Below, in pieces: positions 1 to 7,802 of a DNA stretch of 32,051 nt. This DNA comes from CAZOVB01 sp046541415. Its GTDB lineage: Bacteria > Planctomycetota > Phycisphaerae > SM23-33. Positions within the stretch are counted from its first letter, which is position 1, and every line of letters starts with the position of its first letter. A program made the translations under genes and the position numbers. The DNA lies in contig JBKHDI010000044.1 of assembly GCA_046541415.1 (NCBI GenBank), forward strand, positions 1 through 32,051. The letters are read 5' to 3'. The notes below the pieces were generated by a model, which searched no databases, had not been told where the DNA came from, and was given only the letters and a program-made list of their open reading frames with translations.

Positions 1-238
1 TTGCGGCGATCATCGCGTCGATGTCATCCTGGGCCATTTTCTCTGCCGGCTGGGCAGCGGGAGCTTCTGCGGGGGCAGGCGGCTGCGGGGCGGGCACGTC
101 CACGTCGGGTCCGGAGAGGACCTCCGCGCCCTCGGCTTCGGGGCTGCTGAGCAGTTGCTGGAGGAAGGCGGCGTTCTTGGCCTCGGCCTGATCTCTCAGC
201 GTGCCGCCTTCGTTCGGATTGTTGTTGGTTTCGGCCAT
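1..238 (-). CDS. Flagellar motor switch protein, FliN/FliM/FliY type, N-terminal part only
   Basis: The reading frame starts at ATG 238 on the minus strand and runs off the left edge, so only 79 residues are visible. They begin MAETNNNPNEGG, continue through an Ala/Pro/Glu-rich linker (about residues 45-67), and reach the motif MAQDDIDAMIAA at residues 68-79. That motif resembles the (S)QDEIDALL element at or near the N-terminus of FliM and FliY, which binds phosphorylated CheY in those families. The SpoA/C-ring domain would lie outside the window, so the exact paralogue cannot be decided. The start is supported by AGGAAA just upstream and by a sigma-54 promoter ending about 25 nt before it. 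The gene is divergent from the fliK-flg operon, which fits a flagellar role. An unrelated Ala/Pro-rich protein remains possible. Confidence 0.6.
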   Translation of the reverse strand, partial: MAETNNNPNEGGTLRDQAEAKNAAFLQQLLSSPEAEGAEVLSGPDVDVPAPQPPAPAEAPAAQPAEKMAQDDIDAMIAA

Positions 239-274
239 GGTTTCCTGTTCGCGCAGAACTTCGCCCTGAGTAGA

Positions 275-290
275 TGCAACCTTCGTGCCA
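275..290 (-). promoter_or_regulatory. Sigma-54 (RpoN) promoter for the divergent switch-protein gene
   Basis: Read on the minus strand, 290 down to 275 is TGGCACGAAGGTTGCA. This matches every conserved position of the sigma-54 consensus TGGCACGNNNNTTGCW, with the invariant GG and GC 12 nt apart. The predicted start of transcription is near 264, giving a leader of about 26 nt that includes the AGGAAA ribosome site before ATG 238. That geometry makes a chance match unlikely. Transcription from such promoters needs an NtrC-family ATPase activator. Confidence 0.88.
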
Positions 291-341
291 GAAGACGGTG
301 TATTCGTTGTAAGAGTTGTATAGTACAATAGTTAGAAAACA

Positions 342-354
342 GGAAGATTTTTCC
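342..354. repeat. Near-palindromic box A (candidate activator site)
   Basis: The 13-mer GGAAGATTTTTCC has GGAA/TTCC arms and is followed by GC. A similar 13-mer, GGAAAGATTTTCC, also followed by GC, lies at 552-564. Box A is centred about 84 bp upstream of the predicted minus-strand sigma-54 start site, inside the usual range for enhancer sites. Assignment as a binding site is inference. Confidence 0.35.
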
Positions 355-551
355 GCCCGTTCGTACTCCCTCTGGAACCGCAAGCAGCGTCCTCTTTCTG
401 GGCGCCGGTGTGCGATTTGTAAGCGCCTGGACGGGCTTGGGCTCGCGGATCGCGGCGGAAGCAGCGGCTGACATTATCTATACAACGCGTCAAGACGGTG
501 TCAGGGCTGAGGAGCCGGCGGGGGCGGATGTGGAGAAATTAGCCGCCCGAT

Positions 552-564
552 GGAAAGATTTTCC
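552..564. repeat. Near-palindromic box B (candidate activator site)
   Basis: GGAAAGATTTTCC has perfect 5-bp arms (GGAAA/TTTCC) around GAT. It resembles box A at 342-354 and is centred about 135 bp upstream of the predicted plus-strand sigma-54 start site. It could bind the activator of the fliK-flg operon; this rests on position and symmetry only. Confidence 0.35.
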
Positions 565-565
565 G

Positions 566-605
566 CATCATCCCAGGCCCGGACCGCAAGTCGCCTGGCG
601 TGATG
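566..605. repeat. Imperfect inverted repeat upstream of the fliK promoter
   Basis: The arms CATCATCCCAGGC (566-578) and GCCTGGCGTGATG (593-605) are complementary at 11 of 13 positions around a 14-nt centre. It lies about 60 bp upstream of the plus-strand sigma-54 element, next to box B. It may be a protein-binding site or a structured remnant. No T-run follows, so a terminator is less likely. Confidence 0.35.
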
Positions 606-666
606 GTTCTGCGCAAGATAATTAATAGAAAGGAGTTACGCCTTATCTGTTGGTGATATCTCTTGT

Positions 667-682
667 TGGCACGATCTTTGCA
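667..682 (+). promoter_or_regulatory. Sigma-54 (RpoN) promoter of the fliK-flg operon
   Basis: TGGCACGATCTTTGCA matches TGGCACGNNNNTTGCW at every conserved position, with GG (668-669) and GC (680-681) 12 nt apart. Transcription should begin near 693. The site sits inside the longest open frame of the next gene, which argues that translation starts at ATG 716 rather than at the upstream TTG at 650. The leader is about 23 nt and contains AAAGGG at 704-709, 6 nt before the ATG. Confidence 0.9.
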
Positions 683-715
683 TCTTGTCAGGCGGACTTT
701 TCTAAAGGGCGCATT

Positions 716-2404
716 ATGACGGATACACGAGCAAGCAGTTTGGCCAACACACTGATCAATATCACCGCCATGCCGAAATCGGCTCCCCGCCCTCGGCCCC
801 AGCGGGCTGAGGCGGGCCGGGACAGCGCGGACATTTCGCCCGCCCAGGAGGCCCGTTCCCGGAACGACGAAGGGTGCGAATCTCGTACCTCCGACGACGC
901 AGGCCGGCATGACGGACGGGAGAACGAGACGTTCGACCAGGTGGTCCGGCGGATGTCCGAACAGACGCCAAAACAAACCGCATCGGAAGACAGCCCGACT
1001 GCCGACGAGGCGGAGGCATCCGGGGTCGATGGCGAGTTGGCCGGGCAGGTGGCCCAGTTGCTGGGGCTGGATGAGGTCGTCAAGCCCAAGATCTCCGGCG
1101 AGGGCCTGACCCTGACGCCGCTGGCTGCTGCGGATGCCACGGCCGCCGAGGCCACGGGGATCGACGCTGCTGCGACGGGCGCTTCGGCCGCGACGAACCC
1201 GTCGCAGCCGGTCGCCGAGGCAACTGCCGGTCAGGTCGGGCAGGAGGTCCCCGCAATGCTTCAGGCTGCGACCGATCAGCAGCAGGGACAGGGCCTGGCC
1301 GAGTCGGTGGCCAACGCTCAGCAGCAGGGCGCTCAAACGGGACAGCAGATCCAGGCAGGTCAGCAGCCGCTTGAGCAGGAAACCGCCCAGCAAGCCGAGA
1401 TGACCACGGACCAGCCCGGTAAGGTCCAGGGCCAGGCCGTCCAGGGCCAGCAGGCCGTTGCAGCGGGCGAGACGGCCACCCGGAACACACACCAGGCCCA
1501 GACCGCGGAGAATCCGGGTCAGCTGGCACCCCAGCCGACTGCAGAGACCGCCGGCGGGACCGGCCAGCAGCCGTCCTCCGACACGGCCGGGGAGGATAGC
1601 GGCCAGGGAACCGCGCAGGAACTCCGGTTCGCCAGCGACAGGAAACACGAAGCGTCGGTCAGCGAGCCGACGGAGACCGCAGCGCCCCAGCAAGCCCAGG
1701 TCCCGGCGATCGGGCAGGGGCCAGGCAAAGGGCTCGGCGAGTTCGCCGCTGCGACGGGCCGAGCCGAGTCAGCCGGTCCAGGCGAGTTGGCGATGCACCA
1801 GGCCGAGACGGACTCTGCCCGCCAGGTTGAGGCACTTTCGACGGCATCGCCCGCACAGGCCAGCGGCGCCCCGGCCACGCAGGCGGCCATGCTACAGAAT
1901 CAGCCCGACGTCGAAGGCCCCGTGGCCGCACAGTTGACCCAGTACATGCGCAGCCGCAACGCCCAGGCCGGCGACGACCTGGTCCTCCGCCTCGATCCGC
2001 CCGAACTGGGGCAGGTCCGCATGCGGCTGCGGACGGACAACGGCGAACTGCGGCTGATCCTCGAAGCCGAGAACCCGCGCACCTTGACGCAGATGCAGCG
2101 AGAGGGGCCGGCCCTGCTGCAGCGACTCAATGAGAGCGGCATCGAGGTTCGGCGCATGGATTTCGCCCAATCCAACAGCCAGTTCAACGACGGCGGCGAG
2201 AGCTTCGCCGACCTGGCCGGGCGTCAGCAATCCCAGGCGGGCAATCAGCCGCAGGCCGACACGGGCCGGGGAGGCGGCGGCAGTCGGCGCGGGGCCAGGC
2301 AGGCTTCGGGATATGTCGGGCAGGTCCAGTCGGGCGATACGGGGGTTTCTTCCCGCACCGGCCGAGAGCAGATCAGTGACGATTCGATCAACCTTTGGAT
2401 GTAG
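716..2404 (+). CDS. fliK: Flagellar hook-length control protein FliK
   Basis: The product has 562 residues. FliK is a secreted ruler that sets hook length and switches the export gate (FlhB) from hook to filament substrates. About residues 1-400 are low-complexity, rich in Gln, Ala, Gly, Glu and Thr, as expected for the extended ruler segment. The C-terminal hook-length domain (about residues 405-490) carries the hallmark LRLDPPELGQVRMRL and a following helix-rich section. A Gly/Ser/Arg-rich tail ends in DDSINLWM. The start at 716 is chosen because the sigma-54 promoter lies just upstream and AAAGGG sits 6 nt before the ATG. It is followed 12 nt later by flgD, the common fliK-flgD-flgE order. 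The N-terminal part would not be identifiable alone; the call rests on the C-terminal domain and the context. Confidence 0.9.
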   Translation: MTDTRASSLANTLINITAMPKSAPRPRPQRAEAGRDSADISPAQEARSRNDEGCESRTSDDAGRHDGRENETFDQVVRRMSEQTPKQTASEDSPTADEAEASGVDGELAGQVAQLLGLDEVVKPKISGEGLTLTPLAAADATAAEATGIDAAATGASAATNPSQPVAEATAGQVGQEVPAMLQAATDQQQGQGLAESVANAQQQGAQTGQQIQAGQQPLEQETAQQAEMTTDQPGKVQGQAVQGQQAVAAGETATRNTHQAQTAENPGQLAPQPTAETAGGTGQQPSSDTAGEDSGQGTAQELRFASDRKHEASVSEPTETAAPQQAQVPAIGQGPGKGLGEFAAATGRAESAGPGELAMHQAETDSARQVEALSTASPAQASGAPATQAAMLQNQPDVEGPVAAQLTQYMRSRNAQAGDDLVLRLDPPELGQVRMRLRTDNGELRLILEAENPRTLTQMQREGPALLQRLNESGIEVRRMDFAQSNSQFNDGGESFADLAGRQQSQAGNQPQADTGRGGGGSRRGARQASGYVGQVQSGDTGVSSRTGREQISDDSINLWM

Positions 2405-2416
2405 CGAGAGACGACC

Positions 2417-3001
2417 ATGAGTTCCATTAGCGGATACACACAAAGCTCCGAAGACATCCGGACGGACTATCTGAACCTGCTGATCACGCAGTTGCAGCAC
2501 CAGAACCCGATGGAGCCGATGAGCAACGACCAGATGGCCTCGCAGCTGGCGACCCTCTCGCAGCTGGAGCAGGTCGAGTCGATGAACAAGAAGTTCGACA
2601 AGGTCTTGATGGCCTCGCAGATGCAGCAGGCCACCAGCATGATCGGCCAGGACATCTCCTACATTCCCGCAGGCGGCGAGGAGGCCATTGCCGGCGCCGT
2701 CGACGGCGCGGAGGTCGTCGATGGCCAGGTCGTGCTGAACGTCAACGGCAACCGGATCGAGTTGGAAGACGTGGTGGGCCTGGGCGGATCGGCCCTGGGA
2801 GCCTTTGTCACCGCTTCGGATCTGGCGGCCACATCTTCGCTGATCGGCAAGGATATCAAGTTCAACGTTCGCACCGCCTCCGGCGACGTGGTGAACATCA
2901 CAGAAACCGTAAACAGTGTCGAGTTTGTCAATGGGCAGATCGTCCTGCACGCAGGCGACTATGTGGTCGAGCCCGGACAAGTCTTGGAAATCCAGAATTA
3001 A
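2417..3001 (+). CDS. flgD: Flagellar hook scaffold/capping protein FlgD
   Basis: The product has 194 residues. FlgD caps the growing hook and promotes assembly of FlgE subunits. The N-terminal family signature is clear: FLxLL-like DYLNLLITQLQHQNPMEP (residues 18-35), then NDQMASQLATLSQLEQVESM (residues 37-56). The C-terminal half lacks an obvious Ig-like FlgD domain. It has instead two similar modules: residues 72-122 (ATSMIGQDI ... VVDGQVVL ... LEDVVGL) and 138-192 (ATSSLIGKDI ... FVNGQIVL ... PGQVLEI). The protein is shorter than E. coli FlgD (about 230 residues). It sits between fliK and flgE with short gaps. A GAGAG motif precedes the ATG at a suitable distance. Confidence 0.95.
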   Translation: MSSISGYTQSSEDIRTDYLNLLITQLQHQNPMEPMSNDQMASQLATLSQLEQVESMNKKFDKVLMASQMQQATSMIGQDISYIPAGGEEAIAGAVDGAEVVDGQVVLNVNGNRIELEDVVGLGGSALGAFVTASDLAATSSLIGKDIKFNVRTASGDVVNITETVNSVEFVNGQIVLHAGDYVVEPGQVLEIQN

Positions 3002-3022
3002 CTAGCGATACGAGGACCAACC

Positions 3023-4741
3023 ATGGGCGATGCACTCAACTCAGGCGTTTCGGGACTGATGGCCCACCAGAAGATGCTCGACATCTCGGGTAACAACCTC
3101 TCGAACATGAACACCAACGGCTACAAGTCCAGCCGGGTCAACTTCTCGGACCTGCTGAGCGAGTCGATCCGGGATGCCTCCCAGCCGACCGACACCCTGG
3201 GCGGCACGAACCCGCTGCAGGTCGGTTCCGGCGTGCAGGTGGCCAGCATCGACCGCAACATGAGCCAGGGCACGATGAACAACACCGGCCAGCCGCTGGA
3301 CATGGCCATCGAGGGCTCGGGCTTCTTCGTCCTCAACGACGGTCAGGCCGACGTGTTCACCCGCGTCGGGGCCTTCTCGATCGACGCCGATTACACTCTG
3401 GTCGATCCTTCGACCGGCTATCGCGTCCAGCGGACCGGTTCGACCGGCGTGGCCGAAGGCTTCCAGGATGCCGGCTCCTCGGCGATTCGAATCCCCTACG
3501 ACACCGCCCTGCCGGCGACGCCGACGGCAGAGGTGACCTATACGGGCAATCTGTCGGGCGACCAGATCGACCCGACGACAAACAAGATGACCACAGGGGT
3601 CAGCTATCTGGCCAGCAACGGCAACATCATCTCCGGCACCGATTCGATCTTCGATTCCTCGATGGTTTCCGGGGCTGGACCGGCCGGCTCGGTCGGCGGC
3701 ACGATCGGAACGATCTCGGTGACCGGCAGCAAGGCAGATGGCACGGCCGTGGCGTTCAACGTCAATATCGAAGACGTCGATCCCCCTGTTACCGGCGACG
3801 GCGTGTATTCCTTCGACGACCTGGCCACGCGCATCCAGAACGAATACCAGGATGGCGGGGGCAACGATACGGTGAACGTCTCGATCGTCAACGGCGAGAT
3901 CCGGATTACCGACATCGAGTCGGGCTATTCGCTGACGGATATCCAGATGACCTACGCCGACGCCGCCGGCGGCACGGCCACCACGGGCGACCTGCCGTCG
4001 TACTTCCAGATTCTCGAAGCCGGTGGCGAGGCCGTCAAGAAGACCAATATCGAGATCTACGACACCCAGGGCGTCCCCCACGTCCTGTCGGGCACGTTCG
4101 TCAAAACCGACACGCCCAACACCTGGGACTTCGTGATGACATCTGTCACAGGCGATGTGGCAGGCGTTTCCGACCGTCGGGTCTCCGGGATTTCCTTCAA
4201 CCAGGATGGCAGCTATGCCGGTATCGCCGGCAGCGGGACGCCGCAGATCAAGGTGCAGCTCAATGGCGGGCTGCCCGACATGGAGCCGCTGCTCGATTTC
4301 GGGACGGTCGGCGAGTTCAACGGCCTGAGCCAGTTTGGCGGCTCGTCCACCGCGGCCCCGACCGACCAGGACGGCTTTGAGGCCGGCTACCTCTCCAGTC
4401 TGTCGGTCAGCAACGACGGCACGCTGGTCGGCGTGTTCACTAACGGCATCCGAAAGGACCTGGCCACGCTGGAGGTCGCCACGTTCCAGAACCCGGCCGG
4501 CCTGAAATCCATCGGCAACAACTACTTCGAATCGACCGCCAACTCGGGCGATCCCTCGCGGGGTCCTGCCCTGACCGGCGGGGCCGGCAGCGTCCGTGGC
4601 GGCACGCTGGAGAGCTCCAACGTCGTCGTCGCCACCGAGTTCGTCAACCTCATCCAGGCCCAGAACGGCTACCAGGCCAACGCCCGGACCATCCGCGTGG
4701 CCAATGACATGCTGCAGGAACTGACGAACCTGATTCGTTAA
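3023..4741 (+). CDS. flgE: Flagellar hook protein FlgE
   Basis: The product has 572 residues and is the building block of the hook, the universal joint between rod and filament. The N-terminus has the axial-protein helix and signature (SGLMAHQKMLDISGNNLSNM, residues 10-29; NTNGYKSSRVNF follows). The FlaE-like domain is marked by AEVTYTGNLSGDQIDPTT near residue 175. The C-terminus has the conserved closing helix (FVNLIQAQNGYQANARTIR, then DMLQELTNLIR). It is longer than E. coli FlgE (about 400 residues). The extra length lies in the central, surface-exposed domains, including a stretch around residues 215-330 rich in Asp, Gly and Thr. AGGA precedes the start. The gene is 21 nt downstream of flgD and belongs to the operon. 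Confidence 0.97.
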   Translation: MGDALNSGVSGLMAHQKMLDISGNNLSNMNTNGYKSSRVNFSDLLSESIRDASQPTDTLGGTNPLQVGSGVQVASIDRNMSQGTMNNTGQPLDMAIEGSGFFVLNDGQADVFTRVGAFSIDADYTLVDPSTGYRVQRTGSTGVAEGFQDAGSSAIRIPYDTALPATPTAEVTYTGNLSGDQIDPTTNKMTTGVSYLASNGNIISGTDSIFDSSMVSGAGPAGSVGGTIGTISVTGSKADGTAVAFNVNIEDVDPPVTGDGVYSFDDLATRIQNEYQDGGGNDTVNVSIVNGEIRITDIESGYSLTDIQMTYADAAGGTATTGDLPSYFQILEAGGEAVKKTNIEIYDTQGVPHVLSGTFVKTDTPNTWDFVMTSVTGDVAGVSDRRVSGISFNQDGSYAGIAGSGTPQIKVQLNGGLPDMEPLLDFGTVGEFNGLSQFGGSSTAAPTDQDGFEAGYLSSLSVSNDGTLVGVFTNGIRKDLATLEVATFQNPAGLKSIGNNYFESTANSGDPSRGPALTGGAGSVRGGTLESSNVVVATEFVNLIQAQNGYQANARTIRVANDMLQELTNLIR

Positions 4742-4759
4742 TCGAAAGGATCGGGCCAG

Positions 4760-6226
4760 ATGGCCTTACACCTGACAACCTGTTGGTCGCTGCTGGCTGA
4801 GTGGAGCCCGGTGGATAACTACTCGGCGACCAGGAAGAGCTTCGGACCCGGCGTGACGACCGAGCTGCTCTACTGGATCGTGATCTGCCTGCTGGCCATC
4901 ACGATGGCGCTGATCACCACCCACATCATCCGCAGGCAGCTGGCTGCCAGCAAGAAGTGGAAGGCGTTCCTCGACGAGGCCCGCCAGCTCGACCTGGAAG
5001 AGGACGAGATGGACGTGCTGGTCAGCATGACCAAGATCGCCCGGGCCTCGAGCCCCGCAGCCGCGCTGCATTCAGCCACTTCCTTCGACCGTCTCCAGAA
5101 ACGCATGGAAGAATCCCGCGACTTTGCCAACCTTACCGAGGCCAGGCAGGTCGAGATCCATGATATCTTCGATTCGCTCCGCGGCAAGCTGGGCTTCCCG
5201 TCCAGCGAGGCCTCGCGTCGCGACCCGGTCAGCTCCCGGGAGATCGCGCGGGGCACGTACCTGACGATCTGCCCGGGCCAGGGCGTTGCGCCGGTCGAGG
5301 TGGTCCTGGCCGAAAACACCTCGCAGGTGCTGGTAGTCGAGCCCCTGGCCGATATGGTCGTCGAGGATATCGAGGTCGGCAAGAGTTACGCCTGCCTGTT
5401 CAACCACGACGGTTCGTACTGGCAGTTCATGGGGCTGATCCGCGCGATGGCCAACGGCGATATCTACATCGCCCACAGCCACGAGTTGGCCAAAGCGGAC
5501 CGCAGACGTTACCCGCGGATTCCGACGATGGCCTCGGCCAGGATCGCCGCCTACCACTTCGTCACGCGGGGCAAGACAGCCACAGAGGGCCCGGAATACC
5601 ACGACGCCAAGCTGATCGAGATCGCCGGCCCGGGCCTGCTGATCGAGACCGACCTGACCGTCAATGCCGGCCAGAAGGTGCTCGTGACCATCGAGATGGG
5701 GCCCGACCACTACGTCGAGTCGATGGGCATCGTCCGGCGGGCGGACAACTCCCGCGGGAGTGTCAATCAGTTGGGCGTGGAACTGGTGGGCCTCAACGGC
5801 TCGGAACTGGGCCTGCTGCTCAAGGAAACCCGCAATGCGCAGGTCGAGGATGAAACCCTCCGCCGCTACAAGCGCAAGCAGGCCGACCTGTCCGGCAGAA
5901 TCGCCCTGTGCGACCTGGTCAAGCCCAACAACAAGGGCGGCTCGCTGAATTACGTCGACGCCAACGTCGTCGACATCGGCGGGCCCGGGCTGCTGGTCGT
6001 CTCTGCCCTGAAAGCCGACGCCGACAAGCGCGTCATGGTCTGTCTCAACGTCGGCGGGCAGAAGGTCATCGAATCGATGGCCATGGTCCGCCGCTGCGAG
6101 GCGACGGCCGACAACAAGTGGAAGCTCGGCGTGGAAATGATCGGGCTCAGCCGCAAAGAGTTGAAGGTTCTGGTCGAGGAGGTCGCCAAAGCCGAACGCA
6201 GCGCCGCAGCCGGGGCGAACCTCTAG
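4760..6226 (+). CDS. Membrane-anchored protein with tandem PilZ-like domains
   Basis: The product has 488 residues. One membrane segment lies at about residues 35-57, followed by a charged, helical cytoplasmic stretch (about 60-150). A YcgR-N-like beta domain spans about 155-240. Next comes a PilZ domain with the arginine motif RRRYPR at 248-253, then a second PilZ-like unit with RRYKR (RxxxR) at 368-372. The second PilZ signature, normally [D/N]xSxxG, is altered in both copies: EIAGPG (287-292) and DIGGPG (405-410). PilZ proteins bind cyclic-di-GMP, and YcgR-type members slow or steer the flagellar motor. Lying between flgE and flgF in the same operon, this protein probably couples cyclic-di-GMP to flagellar assembly or function at the membrane. 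Ligand binding is uncertain because of the altered motifs. AAAGGA precedes the ATG. Confidence 0.78.
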   Translation: MALHLTTCWSLLAEWSPVDNYSATRKSFGPGVTTELLYWIVICLLAITMALITTHIIRRQLAASKKWKAFLDEARQLDLEEDEMDVLVSMTKIARASSPAAALHSATSFDRLQKRMEESRDFANLTEARQVEIHDIFDSLRGKLGFPSSEASRRDPVSSREIARGTYLTICPGQGVAPVEVVLAENTSQVLVVEPLADMVVEDIEVGKSYACLFNHDGSYWQFMGLIRAMANGDIYIAHSHELAKADRRRYPRIPTMASARIAAYHFVTRGKTATEGPEYHDAKLIEIAGPGLLIETDLTVNAGQKVLVTIEMGPDHYVESMGIVRRADNSRGSVNQLGVELVGLNGSELGLLLKETRNAQVEDETLRRYKRKQADLSGRIALCDLVKPNNKGGSLNYVDANVVDIGGPGLLVVSALKADADKRVMVCLNVGGQKVIESMAMVRRCEATADNKWKLGVEMIGLSRKELKVLVEEVAKAERSAAAGANL

Positions 6227-6245
6227 TCGAAAGGACTCCACTGAC

Positions 6246-6980
6246 ATGGACAAGATGCTACATCCCCTGACCTGGTCGATGCGGGCGTTGACCGACCAGT
6301 ACGAGACTGTCGCCAACAACGTGGCCAACGTCTCGACAGCCGGCTTTAAGCGGCGGATCAACAGCTTCTCCCAGGTCTACGCCCAGCAGATGGGTAACAT
6401 CAACCCCAACGACGACGATATCAGCATCGAGCACCAGAAGCCCCACATCGACTTCAGCCAGGGACTGATGGAGAACACCGGGCGAAACCTGGACGTGGCG
6501 ATCATGGGCGAAGGCTTCTTCAGCATCGAGAGCCCCGACGGTGTGCAGTATACGCGGAACGGCACGTTCCAGATCGACCGCCAGAGAAGGCTGGTCGACT
6601 CCAACGGGCGTTTTGTCGCCGGCCAGGACGGCCCGATCATCATCCCGCCGGACACGCCGACCGGCCAGGTGGGGATCGGCGATGACGGGATCGTGACGGC
6701 CTCGGGCAAGGCGATCGGCAAGCTCAAGCTGGTGCAGTTCGATGACCAGTCGCAGTTGATCCCCGTCGGCGACAGTTGCTTCATCCCCCGCGAGGGGATC
6801 AAGCCCAAAGACAACCAGACCGCCACGATCGTCCAGGGCTTCCTGGAGCGGTCGAATGTCAACCACGTAACGGAGCTGGTCGACCTGATCCAGCTGTCCC
6901 GTATGTACGAATCCAATATGAAGATGGCAAAGAGCCAGGATGAGCGGATGAATTCGCTGATCCGTGCAGCGACGTCATAA
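6246..6980 (+). CDS. flgF: Flagellar basal-body rod protein FlgF
   Basis: The product has 244 residues, the usual length for FlgF. It forms part of the rod that crosses the periplasm. The N-terminal rod signature is present (YETVANNVANVSTAGFKRR, residues 19-37), then the FlgE/F/G family core (NTGRNLDVAIMGEGFFSI, and YTRNGTFQID), and the C-terminal helix (NVNHVTELVDLIQLSRMYES). FlgF is preferred over a second FlgG because it precedes a clear flgG, the N-terminus is shorter, and MAKSQDERMNSLIRAA closes the protein. AAAGGA precedes the ATG. It is separated from the PilZ gene by 19 nt and from flgG by 18 nt. Confidence 0.92.
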   Translation: MDKMLHPLTWSMRALTDQYETVANNVANVSTAGFKRRINSFSQVYAQQMGNINPNDDDISIEHQKPHIDFSQGLMENTGRNLDVAIMGEGFFSIESPDGVQYTRNGTFQIDRQRRLVDSNGRFVAGQDGPIIIPPDTPTGQVGIGDDGIVTASGKAIGKLKLVQFDDQSQLIPVGDSCFIPREGIKPKDNQTATIVQGFLERSNVNHVTELVDLIQLSRMYESNMKMAKSQDERMNSLIRAATS

Positions 6981-6998
6981 GACCACGAGGAGAGTGGC

Positions 6999-7790
6999 AT
7001 GTTACGAGCGTTTTCCACAGCCGCAACCGGAATGGCCGCCCAGCAGATGCTGGTCGATGTCACCGCCAACAACCTGGCGAACATCAACACCAACGGTTTC
7101 AAGCGCAGCCAGGTCGACTTCCAGGACCTGATGTACGTCAAGGTCCTCGAGGCCAATCGACAGGTCGCCACGGGCCTCAATGCCCCGACGGGCTTCGAGG
7201 TGGGCAACGGTGTTCGGCCGGCCTCGACACTCCGCGTACAGGAGCAGGGACAATTCACCAACACCGGTCGCGATCTGGACCTGGCCATCGAAGGCGAGGG
7301 CTTCCTGCAGATCTCGCTGCCTAACGGCGAGACGCGCTACACACGCGACGGATCCCTGCGGACCAACGCCAACGGCGACCTGGTCAATGCGTCGGGTTAC
7401 TTCATCGAGCCGCGGATCACCTTCCCGCCGGACACGCAGTCGATCTCCATCGGCTCGGACGGCACGGTGACGGTGATGGTCGGCGGGTCAGACACGCCCC
7501 AGCAGCTCGGGCAGATCCAACTGGCGCGGTTCCCCAACGAGACCGGCCTGTCGGCTGAGGGCCGAAACCTGCTGCGGGAAACCGCCGCCTCCGGACCGGC
7601 CGAGGTGGGCGTGGCCGGGACAGAAGGCTTCGGTACGGTCCAGCAGAGCTTCCTGGAAAAGGCCAACGTCCAGATGGTCTCCGAACTGGTGAACCTGATT
7701 ACCGCCCAGCGGGCCTACGAGATCAACGGTCGGGTCATCAAGGCCGGCGACGGCATGCTGACCACAGCCAACCGCCTGCTGGGTGGTTGA
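6999..7790 (+). CDS. flgG: Flagellar distal rod protein FlgG
   Basis: The product has 263 residues, matching typical FlgG (about 260). It builds the distal rod on which P and L rings assemble. Hallmarks are MLRAFSTAATGMAAQQMLVD at the N-terminus, NNLANINTNGFKRSQVDFQD, the DLMYVKV region, TGRDLDLAIEGEGFLQI in the core, and a C-terminal NVQMVSELVNLITAQRAYE helix ending in MLTTANRLLGG. GAGGAG lies at a good distance before the ATG. The neighbours flgF and flgA are in the order common in diderm flagellar operons. Confidence 0.97.
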   Translation: MLRAFSTAATGMAAQQMLVDVTANNLANINTNGFKRSQVDFQDLMYVKVLEANRQVATGLNAPTGFEVGNGVRPASTLRVQEQGQFTNTGRDLDLAIEGEGFLQISLPNGETRYTRDGSLRTNANGDLVNASGYFIEPRITFPPDTQSISIGSDGTVTVMVGGSDTPQQLGQIQLARFPNETGLSAEGRNLLRETAASGPAEVGVAGTEGFGTVQQSFLEKANVQMVSELVNLITAQRAYEINGRVIKAGDGMLTTANRLLGG

Positions 7791-7802
7791 GGAGCGTAAG
7801 GC

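Larger units (their letters stand above)
239..715. other. Divergent flagellar intergenic region (477 bp)
   Basis: No convincing gene is seen here. The only short frame (410-625) has no ribosome site or recognisable protein. The region holds both sigma-54 promoters, two near-palindromic 13-mers, an inverted repeat, an AT-rich stretch around 301-352 that includes TTGTATAGTACAA (316-328), and a 10-bp direct repeat AAGACGGTGT at 292-301 and 492-501. The layout, two outward promoters sharing a long central stretch, suits a shared activator bound in the middle. Confidence 0.6.

Noticed and set aside
410..625. Short open frame between the divergent flagellar genes
   Set aside because: It has no ribosome site, no recognisable protein and lies across the candidate regulatory sites, so I treat it as non-coding.
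650..715. Upstream TTG start for fliK
   Set aside because: The sigma-54 promoter lies inside this stretch and transcription should begin near 693, so the codons before 716 would not be on the message.
5072..6361. Long minus-strand open frame opposite the PilZ gene
   Set aside because: It is composition-driven and has no motif. The plus-strand frame has domain motifs and a ribosome site.
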